Of a stretch of DNA of 18,147 nt, positions 1-5,968 are shown in pieces. The notes under the pieces are model-generated. The model was not told the origin of the DNA and did no database searches. It was given only the letters and a program-made list of their open reading frames with translations. The stretch is from NCBI GenBank assembly GCA_024640445.1, contig JAHEEZ010000054.1, positions 1 through 18,147 on the forward strand, in the 5' to 3' direction. Source of the stretch: Acidobacteriota bacterium (GTDB lineage: Bacteria > Acidobacteriota > Blastocatellia > Pyrinomonadales > Pyrinomonadaceae). The position numbers and the translations under genes were made by a program. How positions within the stretch are numbered: the stretch's first letter is position 1; every line of letters begins with the position of its first letter.

Positions 1-743
1 GCCTTCGCGCCTCCGACCAGACCGACGAGCATCAGACGTCCCTTCAACGCAAGGCTCTTTAGATTCTGGGTCAGATATTTGGCGCCGACAAGATCAAGTA
101 TCACGTCGACACCGTTCCCGCCGGTCTCTTTCAACACCACTTCGGAAAAATCGTCGTACTCCTCCGCCGAGATCGCGACATCGAGACCTAGTTCCTTGCA
201 GCGTTCCAGTTTTTCGCTGGTTCTGGAAGTCCCTATCGTAAATGCGCCTCTCGCTTTCGCCATCTGAAGAGCAGCCAGACCGACACCCGATCCGACAGCG
301 TGGATCAGCACCGTCTCGCCTTTCCTTAATTTTGCCTGTGTAAACACCGAGTCGTGAGCCGTGATAAACGCTTCGGGAACCGCGGCGGCCTCTTCGAAAG
401 TGAGCGCATACGGGATCTTCGCAAGATGTTTCTCCCTCGTGATCAGGTACTCCGCCTGGCCTCCGCCCGCCGTGATCCCGAAAACACGGTCGCCTTCTCG
501 GAAAAGAGACGTATTCGGACCCGCCTTCGCAATCTCGCCGCTGAATTCAAGGCCCGGTATCCGGTCCGAATAACCCTTCGGCGCCGGATAGAAACCCTGC
601 CTCTGAAGCAGGTCCGCACGGTTCAGCGATGATGCCCGGACCCGTACAAGCACTTCGCCCGAACCTGGTTCGGCTGGCTCCTCAACATCGCGGACCTCAA
701 GATTTTCCGGACCGCCGAACTCCCTTATATAAACAGCTTTCAT
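1..743 (-). CDS. NAD(P)H:quinone oxidoreductase, PIG3/zinc-free MDR family (3' part beyond the window)
   Basis: Predicted cytosolic NAD(P)H-dependent quinone or enone reductase of the medium-chain dehydrogenase/reductase superfamily. The 247 visible residues start MKAVYIREFGGPENLEV and hold the N-terminal GroES-like domain (about 1-120). It contains the NRADLLQRQGFYP segment (41-53), which matches the PIG3/TP53I3-type quinone reductase signature. The Rossmann domain begins near residue 140 with HAVGSGVGLAALQMAK (148-163), the nucleotide-binding loop, and ends at the window edge in LMLVGLVGGAK. Family members are about 325 residues, so roughly 80 are missing beyond the edge; this is a window cut, not a broken gene. 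No catalytic-zinc Cys/His pattern is seen, consistent with the zinc-free quinone reductase branch. The ATG at 743-741 has a GGGGAAG ribosome site 3-9 nt upstream. The family call is secure; the substrate is unknown. Confidence 0.9.
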   Translation of the reverse strand, partial: MKAVYIREFGGPENLEVRDVEEPAEPGSGEVLVRVRASSLNRADLLQRQGFYPAPKGYSDRIPGLEFSGEIAKAGPNTSLFREGDRVFGITAGGGQAEYLITREKHLAKIPYALTFEEAAAVPEAFITAHDSVFTQAKLRKGETVLIHAVGSGVGLAALQMAKARGAFTIGTSRTSEKLERCKELGLDVAISAEEYDDFSEVVLKETGGNGVDVILDLVGAKYLTQNLKSLALKGRLMLVGLVGGAK

Positions 744-760
744 ATCTTCCCCGTCCACCT

Positions 761-790
761 AAAAAGGCGCCCGGAATGATTCCGGACGCC
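761..790 (-). terminator. Rho-independent-type hairpin with T5 tail
   Basis: Read on the minus strand, a near-perfect hairpin (arms 779-790 and 766-777, one internal mismatch, very short loop, GC-rich base) is followed at once by five T (765-761). This is a good intrinsic terminator for the hypothetical gene ending at 824. It stands only 17 nt before the quinone reductase start codon, leaving no room for a promoter between the two. It could therefore act instead as an attenuator or leaky terminator in that gene's leader. Confidence 0.7.
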
Positions 791-823
791 GCAATTTCAA
801 ATCAATTCCCACCAGACCGGCCC

Positions 824-1252
824 CTACTGTTTCGCCGAACGCTTCGCCACGTCCATAAGGTCCTCAGGCAGCCACTTGCCGACGCTCTTTTCGGTGACCT
901 CAGAGATGCGCTTCTCGCGATTGCGCCATTCCTTCGCCGGATCGTCTTCCCGCCCCGATTCCTTCGGATAGTTCTCGACCTGCTCGAGCGAGATGATTAT
1001 GCCCTGAGCGACATCATTCCAGTCTTCATTCTGGATTCCGCGCAGAACGATCGGAAGTCCAGCGGTCCAATCCTCCTCAGGCGTTACGTTGTCGAGTTCC
1101 GGTATGGTCAGAAACTCCGGAGAGGGAAACTCATTCCCCGAATACTCGGACACAAGCTGCTTCTTGAGATCCATCAGGAGGCCTTCAGGTGATGCCTGTC
1201 TCAACTCTTGCGCACGTTTGAAGATCCCTGAAACGGTCGGTCGTTCGCTCAT
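824..1252 (-). CDS. Hypothetical soluble acidic protein, 142 aa
   Basis: I do not recognise this protein. It is charged and rather acidic, with no signal peptide and no membrane segment. The middle (about 48-62) is rich in Pro, Glu and Asp, and the C-terminal third is rich in Lys, Arg and Glu and probably helical. The start is placed at the ATG at 1252, beginning MSERPTVSG, with AGGAGA 13 nt upstream (a little long). An in-frame TTG at 1291 would add 13 residues, but an extended -10 box at 1294-1302 puts the likely transcription start just downstream of that TTG, which favours the ATG. A terminator-like hairpin follows the stop. The opposite strand is also open here, but its product is Arg/Pro/Leu-rich like a shadow frame. 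Real gene likely; function unknown. Confidence 0.7.
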   Translation of the reverse strand: MSERPTVSGIFKRAQELRQASPEGLLMDLKKQLVSEYSGNEFPSPEFLTIPELDNVTPEEDWTAGLPIVLRGIQNEDWNDVAQGIIISLEQVENYPKESGREDDPAKEWRNREKRISEVTEKSVGKWLPEDLMDVAKRSAKQ

Positions 1253-1293
1253 TTGTAAGAAATTTCTCCTGTTCTCGTTTGAGTAAACCAAAG

Positions 1294-1302
1294 ATTATCA
1301 CA
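1294..1302 (-). promoter_or_regulatory. Extended -10 promoter for the 824-1252 gene
   Basis: On the minus strand the sequence TGTGATAAT is a TGn plus a five-of-six match to TATAAT, so an extended -10 element. No convincing -35 lies 16-18 nt upstream, which extended -10 promoters tolerate. The predicted start, about 7 nt downstream (near 1287), leaves a leader of about 35 nt before the ATG at 1252. Confidence 0.4.
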
Positions 1303-1380
1303 GATGCCGTTTCAATTTAATCGACGGCGCCCCCTGTCGCCGCTTCACGAGATCCGAGCTTGAATGTATCCTCATACGAT

Positions 1381-1902
1381 ATGCGCAACATAATCCATCA
1401 GGCCCATATCTGGCTGGGGCTGTTCGTATCGATCCCCGTACTTGCCTGGGCTGTCAGCGGATTCCTGTACGCCCTTCCGAATACGGTCGAAGGCGGAAAG
1501 ATCGAGGTTATCGACACATCCCGGGTAGCTGTCTCGCCTCAACAGGCGATCGCCAATGCCCACATATTTGCGGGCCGCGAACTTCCAACGACCGCGCTGA
1601 CCCTTCTTATGCGGGACGGGGCGCCGCATTATCAGGCGATCGGTGGTATGGGAGCGGATTCGATCCTTGTGAACGCGGAAACCGGTCAGGTCGTGAAGAC
1701 GCCTCCACCGAAGTTGGCGACCCGTTTCTTCAGACAGGCGCATTTCTATTTCTTCGCGGGTTCATGGCAGGTGACACTTTTGCTGATCTTCTCGGGTTTG
1801 GCAGCGTTGTCTGCGGTCAGCGGCGTCTATCTCAACGTAAGCTACTGGCTCCGTTCCCGGGCCGTCCAAAAGGGAATGAAAGAGCCGCTTGGCGAGATCT
1901 AG
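1381..1902 (+). CDS. PepSY-associated transmembrane helix protein (small, two-helix)
   Basis: Inner-membrane protein of 173 residues. A first membrane helix (about 8-33) opens with the HQAHIWLGLFVSIP motif typical of PepSY_TM proteins (a His followed by WLGL). A periplasmic stretch of about 90 residues follows, including LVNAETGQVVK, which resembles a PepSY strand. A second helix (about 129-158) is preceded by RFFRQAHFYFF and ends SGVYLNVSYWL. Large family members have four helices and are linked to siderophore-iron reduction; this is a reduced version. The conserved His residues near each helix could bind haem, which is inference. The ATG at 1381 is chosen over an in-frame TTG at 1360; neither has a strong ribosome site. 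A secreted thioredoxin-fold gene follows 63 nt downstream on the same strand and may be co-transcribed. Confidence 0.75.
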   Translation: MRNIIHQAHIWLGLFVSIPVLAWAVSGFLYALPNTVEGGKIEVIDTSRVAVSPQQAIANAHIFAGRELPTTALTLLMRDGAPHYQAIGGMGADSILVNAETGQVVKTPPPKLATRFFRQAHFYFFAGSWQVTLLLIFSGLAALSAVSGVYLNVSYWLRSRAVQKGMKEPLGEI

Positions 1903-1965
1903 ATGGAGAAAGTGCTTGAATACAGGCATCCGAGCGTTTACGTTATTCAAATGAGGAACCGGAAG

Positions 1966-2622
1966 ATGAAGTTTTTGTCGTTTGCGGTATTAATGATCGC
2001 CTTGTGCGTAAACGCAGCATTCGCCCAGCATGAATACGCCCCGATCGAAGAGAAAGAAATAGAGTATAAGGACTGGACGTACGACAACGCGGTCGAAGAA
2101 GGAAAGACGAATCTCCGAGACTTCATCAAGGGCAAGAAACTGGTTCTGGTTTTCTATTTCGCGCCCTGGTGCCACAGCTCCCGCTTTGAGGCGCCGGTCC
2201 TCGAGAAGTTTCAGGCGAAGTACTCGAAAGATGGACTGGGAATAATCGGCGTCAGCAATTACGACACGGTCGAGGCGATCCGCTACGAGTTAAAGACCAG
2301 GAATCTCACCTTCCCGGTGGTGGTAGAGACCACCAGACTATCGGCCAGAGAAACAAGTCAGCATTACAAGTACCGCTGGTCGACGGGTGACCATAGAAAA
2401 TGGGGAACCCCCTGGAACATATTTCTGTTCCCGGACAAATTGAGCAGTGACGGCGACGTCCTGACCCGCAAGGCTTTTGTCGCGAACGGCGAACTTATCG
2501 AGGCCGAAGCGGAGGGTTTCATCCGCGAACGCCTGGGTCTCCCGACTTTGGAAAAAGCACCCTCCACCAATACCAACGACAAAGAGCAGGTTGTTGAGGA
2601 CTGCAAGACCGATGATCAATGA
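1966..2622 (+). CDS. Secreted thioredoxin-fold (TlpA/AhpC-TSA-like) protein with a CxxS active site
   Basis: Predicted periplasmic or exported protein of 218 residues. A signal peptide (1-20, cleavage after AFA before QHEY) precedes a thioredoxin-like domain (about 48-190). The strand LVLVFYFAPWCHSS (59-72) carries the active-site Cys69, but the usual second cysteine of WCxxC is Ser72. The cis-proline loop is present as GTPWNIFLFP (147-156), so the fold looks intact. The tail is Asn/Thr/Asp-rich and holds one more Cys (213). A CxxS site suits a monothiol or peroxidase-like role rather than a disulfide reductase. The start at 1966 is chosen because TGAGGA lies about 8 nt upstream and the signal peptide then begins correctly. 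An ATG at 1903 touching the upstream stop would put 21 unwanted residues before it. The stop codon lies at the edge of the TGATCA repeat. Confidence 0.8.
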   Translation: MKFLSFAVLMIALCVNAAFAQHEYAPIEEKEIEYKDWTYDNAVEEGKTNLRDFIKGKKLVLVFYFAPWCHSSRFEAPVLEKFQAKYSKDGLGIIGVSNYDTVEAIRYELKTRNLTFPVVVETTRLSARETSQHYKYRWSTGDHRKWGTPWNIFLFPDKLSSDGDVLTRKAFVANGELIEAEAEGFIRERLGLPTLEKAPSTNTNDKEQVVEDCKTDDQ

Positions 2623-2726
2623 GCGGTATTCATCGGACAATGATCAGGTTTGATCGATCAATGACCAGCCAATTCTGAGGACTTTCGCCCATTGATCATT
2701 GCTCGATGATCGTTGAATACTGATCA
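2613..2726. repeat. Cluster of TGATCA palindromes forming an interrupted inverted repeat between convergent genes
   Basis: TGATCA occurs at 2613, 2641, 2693 and 2721, with near copies TGATCGATCA at 2651-2660 and TGATCG at 2707. On a larger scale the two halves are inverted copies with gaps: TGATCA, GTATTCA (2626-2632) and CAATGATCA (2638-2646) on the left match TGATCATTG (2693-2701), TGAATAC (2714-2720) and TGATCA (2721-2726) on the right. The plus-strand gene stops just inside the left end, and the minus-strand gene uses the first half of the last TGATCA as its TGA stop. It may work as a bidirectional terminator or be a remnant of a repeat element. There is no T-tract. Confidence 0.6.
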
Positions 2727-3248
2727 AGGCATTTCCACCAACGTGTCCGCCAGTTTCTCCACGATCATAAGAAGTTCCCTTCCGGCAGCGGTCAACTGAC
2801 CCGCATACGCAAAGTCCTCGACTCTCGCGCTCTGGTCGGTTATCCCCTGAAGAGGCGGAAGGTATTTCTTTAGTGCAGGTTTTGCACGAAAATCCACCTC
2901 AAGCTTCACGAGCCCGGCGCGAAGAGCACGAACGCTGCTCAGCACATCGTTCTTGAACTCCTGGTTTTGGTTGATCAGATCCCTTGAAGCCCTGCCCGCT
3001 TTGATCTCTTTGTCGATGTCCTCGATCCCGCGCGCAACGCCGCCGAGAACGAAGACGAACTTCGAGACATTCTTGATCTGAACGGCTACCGATTCGGCCG
3101 CCTGCCTTACCTCATTTCCCTGAGTCGGGATGGATTCGGTTGTCTTGACCCGCGTGCGCTGGGCGAAAACGCCCGACGTCATCACGAGTACTGCGGCGAA
3201 AGCCAGTAAATAGAGGAGCGAAGCTGATAGTCTTGAGTGATGTTTCAT
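2724..3248 (-). CDS. Secreted hypothetical protein, helical, 174 aa
   Basis: I do not recognise a named family. The first 29 residues form a clear signal peptide (KHHSR, then a Leu/Ala-rich core, then TSGVFA before QRTRVK). The mature part of about 145 residues looks almost wholly helical, with amphipathic heptad-like stretches such as VRQAAESVAVQIKNVSKFVF and ALRAGLVKLEVDFRAK, and no cysteines, so a small periplasmic helical bundle is likely. The start is supported by AAGGAAC four nt upstream of the ATG at 3248. The gene is divergent from lipB across 53 nt and convergent with the thioredoxin-fold gene. Function unknown. Confidence 0.75.
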   Translation of the reverse strand: MKHHSRLSASLLYLLAFAAVLVMTSGVFAQRTRVKTTESIPTQGNEVRQAAESVAVQIKNVSKFVFVLGGVARGIEDIDKEIKAGRASRDLINQNQEFKNDVLSSVRALRAGLVKLEVDFRAKPALKKYLPPLQGITDQSARVEDFAYAGQLTAAGRELLMIVEKLADTLVEMP

Positions 3249-3258
3249 ATGTGTTCCT

Positions 3259-3291
3259 TTGATTGTTTGTCGCCATTAATCTTACAATCAA
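3259..3291. promoter_or_regulatory. 8-bp perfect inverted repeat and overlapping divergent promoter candidates
   Basis: TTGATTGT (3259-3266) and ACAATCAA (3284-3291) form a perfect inverted repeat with a 17-nt spacer, in the 53-nt gap between the secreted-protein gene and lipB. On the plus strand TTGATT, an 18-nt spacer and TACAAT (3283-3288) fit a -35/-10 pair for lipB, although the start would be only about 7 nt before its ATG. The minus strand shows the mirror arrangement with the weaker AACAAT, whose start would clip that gene's ribosome site. It may be a promoter, an operator, or both. Confidence 0.35.
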
Positions 3292-3301
3292 GTTTTCGAA
3301 G

Positions 3302-3976
3302 ATGAAAGACAGGCAATTAGAAGTTCGCCGTCTAGGCAGACTGGGCTACCCCGAAAGCCTTGAATTGCAGAAGGAGATCGAGACCGCTCTGATCAAAGAG
3401 CGGGGCAACGACCATCTGCTTCTTCTGGAACACCCGCACACCTACACTCTGGGCCGGCGCGCAAAGCAGGATGGGGTTCTCGCGACTCGCGAACTGCTCG
3501 AAGCGATGGGCGTTTCCGTATTCGAGATCAACCGCGGCGGCAAGGTCACGTACCACGGGATCGGACAGATCGTCGGTTATCCGATAATTTCTTTGAGCCC
3601 GGACCGTGAAGATGTCCACAAATACGTAAGGGACCTTGAGGAAGTGCTGATAAGGGCACTTTTCGATTTTGGGATCGAGGGTTTCCGGCTTGAAGGCCTG
3701 ACCGGCGTCCACACGTCGGAGGGAAAGGTCGCGGCAATCGGCGTCCATATCAAGCGTTGGGTCACAACGCACGGTTTCGCGCTCAATGTGAATACCGATC
3801 TCAGCTATTACAACTGGATAATCTCGTGCGAAGGCGAACCGGTCACTTCAATGGAGAGCCTTCTCGGTCGCGAAATTCAACTTGCCGATGTTGAGAACTC
3901 TATAGTCAGCCATTTCGCCGAGGTCTTTGGGATGGATCAAGTCAGGGAAATTTCCCTGAACGCTGCCCGGGTCTGA
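3302..3976 (+). CDS. lipB: Octanoyl-[acyl-carrier-protein]:protein N-octanoyltransferase
   Basis: LipB moves the octanoyl group from acyl carrier protein to the lipoyl-domain lysine of pyruvate and 2-oxoglutarate dehydrogenases and the glycine-cleavage H protein, in the cytosol; LipA then adds sulfur. The 224-residue product is a usual family length. Visible signatures are LLLLEHPHTYTLGRRA (39-54), RGGKVTYHGIGQIVGYPI (78-95; the common Pro of HGPGQ is Ile), GKVAAIGVHI with catalytic Lys142, THGFALNV (156-163) and the catalytic Cys176 in ISCEGEPVTSM. The 34-residue Lys-Cys spacing equals that of E. coli LipB (135/169). The ATG at 3302 is preferred over an in-frame TTG at 3263, which would add 13 residues; the ribosome site (GAAG) is weak. 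No lipA is adjacent. A short hairpin without T-run (3982-3997) follows the stop. Confidence 0.95.
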   Translation: MKDRQLEVRRLGRLGYPESLELQKEIETALIKERGNDHLLLLEHPHTYTLGRRAKQDGVLATRELLEAMGVSVFEINRGGKVTYHGIGQIVGYPIISLSPDREDVHKYVRDLEEVLIRALFDFGIEGFRLEGLTGVHTSEGKVAAIGVHIKRWVTTHGFALNVNTDLSYYNWIISCEGEPVTSMESLLGREIQLADVENSIVSHFAEVFGMDQVREISLNAARV

Positions 3977-4030
3977 TCGGACGGAATCGGCGTTCCGAAA
4001 AGCGGAAATTTACAGCAAAGGAAATTAGTC

Positions 4031-4969
4031 ATGAAATTATCAACCATATTTACCGTGATCACGGCGGCGGCATTTCTTACCGCGTGCCCGAACCAGCCTT
4101 CGAATTCAAACACAAACGCACCCGAGGCGTCCCCGTCGGAGACTAAGGAAGCCGCCGAGCTCAAAGAAGTCGGAACCCCGGAGAATATTCTGGCGATGAT
4201 GAAAGAAAGAGGCGAACAGGATGAGGCGAAGCCTACCCTGACTGTCGAAGCGCCTGAAGAAGGCGAGGTCATCGAGAGTTCGACCGTCAAGATCAAGGTC
4301 AAGGTCGGCGGCGACCTCAAAGGTCTGAAGATGGGAAAGGACGAGTCCGGAAAGGGCAACCACGTCCACGTGATCCTCGATAACCAGCCGTACGCCGCGC
4401 ACTATATGTGGGACGAGGGCTTCGAGCTGAGAAACGTCACTGACGGACCGCATACCCTTCGAATGTTCCCTTCGAGACCCTGGCACCAGAGCTACAAGAA
4501 CGAAGGCGCGTTCAAGATGATCCGGTTCACGGTCAAGAACGGAAAAGCCGACGAGACCAAGCCGACCACCGACGACAAAGGAAATACGATGGCGGATCCC
4601 AAATCTGCTGAAAAGAAGATGGAAGGCGCTGATGTTTCTGCGAGCAATTCCGGCGACGTGGATGCGTCCAAGCCGCTTTTGACTTACAGCAGACCGAAAG
4701 GTGAGTACAAGGGCGCGGACGCCAAAGCGATCATGATCGATTTTTGGCTTTTGAACGCGAAACTGGTGGGTGACGGCGGAGAATACAGGGTCCGCTATTC
4801 CATTAACGGAAGCGAACCCAAGTTCATCGACAAATGGGTCCCGATCTGGCTCACCGGCTGGCCCGATGGAACGAACGCGGTGAAACTGGAACTCGTGGAC
4901 AAGGACGGCAAGGTCGTGGAAAACGGCGGTTACAACTCCACCACTCGCGAGATAAAGGTTTCCAGCTAA
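4031..4969 (+). CDS. Lipoprotein with two similar beta-rich domains
   Basis: Predicted membrane-anchored lipoprotein of 312 residues. Its signal peptide ends in the lipobox LTAC, making Cys19 the lipid-attachment residue, followed by a Ser/Asn/Glu-rich linker (20-65). Domain one (about 67-167) begins KPTLTVEAPEEGEV and includes GNHVHVILDNQPY and DGPHTLRMFPSRPW. Domain two (about 213-312) begins KPLLTYSRPKGEY and includes YRVRYSINGSEPKF and DGTNAVKLELVDKDG. The two share the order P-x-x-G-E, a strand, a V-x-V/I-x-(L/I)(D/N) strand, a DG turn and an N-E/G-G closing strand, which suggests an internal duplication. A charged low-complexity stretch (about 170-212) separates them. HVHV and later His/Met/Trp residues in domain one hint at metal binding; this is weak inference. 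AAAGGA lies 9 nt before the ATG. I know no assigned function. Confidence 0.75.
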   Translation: MKLSTIFTVITAAAFLTACPNQPSNSNTNAPEASPSETKEAAELKEVGTPENILAMMKERGEQDEAKPTLTVEAPEEGEVIESSTVKIKVKVGGDLKGLKMGKDESGKGNHVHVILDNQPYAAHYMWDEGFELRNVTDGPHTLRMFPSRPWHQSYKNEGAFKMIRFTVKNGKADETKPTTDDKGNTMADPKSAEKKMEGADVSASNSGDVDASKPLLTYSRPKGEYKGADAKAIMIDFWLLNAKLVGDGGEYRVRYSINGSEPKFIDKWVPIWLTGWPDGTNAVKLELVDKDGKVVENGGYNSTTREIKVSS

Positions 4970-5010
4970 TATATTTGCGGGCTTTTCAAAGAAGCGTCCC
5001 GCTGACAAGC

Positions 5011-5049
5011 CGGCGCGGTGGTCCAAATGGCTGCCGCGCTGTTTTTTTT
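5011..5049 (+). terminator. Intrinsic terminator of the lipoprotein gene
   Basis: A GC-rich hairpin with a perfect GCGCGG/CCGCGC core, extended by G-U and Watson-Crick pairs around a short AAAT loop, is followed after one G by eight T (5042-5049). It sits 42 nt after the lipoprotein stop. The remaining 90 nt up to the esterase ATG must hold that gene's promoter. TTGCCA at 5071 with a poor -10 is the only candidate I saw. Confidence 0.8.
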
Positions 5050-5140
5050 GTCGTTCGGCGGGAACGGCTTGCCAATAAGGGGCGTTTAATTTACCCTCTT
5101 TTATTTCCAACAAAGACGGTATTGAGGGGTTTTCGATCTT

Positions 5141-5875
5141 ATGAGACGCGACATCACTTCGTGGTTCAGTTCAAATCTGGGTATGGATATGCCATTGGTG
5201 GCCTACGGTCATTCGGGCTATCCGCTTTTGATGTTTCCGACCGCCGCAGCGGACTTTCTCGAGTACGAAAGGTTCTATCTTGTCGATGCGATCAAGGACT
5301 TTATCGAGGCGGGTCTTATCCGCGCGTATTCCATTAATTCGGTCAACAAATACAGTCTTCTGAACCGCGAGTCGCATCCGGGCTGGAAGGTGGAAATGCT
5401 CTCCAGATACGACCGGTACATCACGGACGAAGTGCTTCCCCTCATTCGAAACGAATGCGGAGATGACGCTAAGCCGTTGACCACCGGCGCAAGCCTCGGT
5501 GCGTTCCTTGCTGCCAACACATATTTCAAACATCCCGATCTCTTCCGCGGCACGATCGCGATGAGCGGCAGTTATGATATCTACAACTATCTTGAGAGCT
5601 ACTACGACGACAATGTCTACTTCAACAACCCGATGATGTACCTGAAGAACCTTGGCGACGGCTTTCATCTGCCAAAGCTGCAGCAGGCGGATTCTCTCGT
5701 TATTGTCACCGGACAGGGTGCGTACGAGGCGCCGGACCGAAGTCGTGACCTTTCCGGTGTGCTTCATTCAAAAGGCATCCCTCATCTGCTTGAGGTCTGG
5801 GGTCACGACGTGAATCACGACTGGGAATGGTGGCGTAAGATGCTGCCGTATTACCTTGGCCGTTTCTGCAACTGA
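5141..5875 (+). CDS. Alpha/beta-hydrolase esterase (COG4947-like)
   Basis: Predicted cytosolic serine hydrolase of 244 residues. The nucleophile elbow is GASLG (116-120) with Ser118. The probable catalytic His lies in the C-terminal motif VWGHDVNHDWEWWRKMLPYYL (219-239), most likely His222 or His226; the acid may be one of Glu196 or Asp199. The early GHSGYPLLMFPTAAADF (23-39) and the middle YDRYITDEVLPLIRNE (90-105) are typical of the esterase-D-like group of putative acyl esterases. There is no signal peptide or membrane segment. GAGGGG lies 12-17 nt upstream of the ATG, somewhat far. It stands alone, between the lipoprotein terminator and the bidirectional terminator shared with the class A PBP gene. 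The natural substrate cannot be told. Confidence 0.85.
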   Translation: MRRDITSWFSSNLGMDMPLVAYGHSGYPLLMFPTAAADFLEYERFYLVDAIKDFIEAGLIRAYSINSVNKYSLLNRESHPGWKVEMLSRYDRYITDEVLPLIRNECGDDAKPLTTGASLGAFLAANTYFKHPDLFRGTIAMSGSYDIYNYLESYYDDNVYFNNPMMYLKNLGDGFHLPKLQQADSLVIVTGQGAYEAPDRSRDLSGVLHSKGIPHLLEVWGHDVNHDWEWWRKMLPYYLGRFCN

Positions 5876-5909
5876 AGCCGACCACAAATATCGGCTGCTC
5901 CATCGGACA

Positions 5910-5951
5910 ACAAAGAAAAGAGGCCGTCTGCGTGAAGGCCTCTTTTCTTGT
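5910..5951. terminator. Bidirectional intrinsic terminator between convergent genes
   Basis: A perfect 13-bp stem (5913-5925 with 5937-5949) closes an 11-nt loop. Its A-rich left arm and T-rich right arm give a GGCC core followed by TCTTTTCTT on either strand, so it can stop both the esterase gene and the long elongation cluster ending at 5969. A second, smaller hairpin (AGCCGA 5876-5881 with TCGGCT 5891-5896) starts right after the esterase stop codon. Confidence 0.85.
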
Positions 5952-5968
5952 CTAATCGCGCAGTGCGT

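Noticed and set aside
629..1192. 187-codon open frame on the plus strand
   Set aside because: Arg/Pro/Leu-rich product overlapping two minus-strand genes. The minus-strand gene has an extended -10, ribosome site and following hairpin.
4106..5113. 335-codon open frame on the minus strand
   Set aside because: It is antisense to the lipoprotein gene, runs through that gene's terminator, and shows no recognisable domain. The lipoprotein has a lipobox, ribosome site and terminator.
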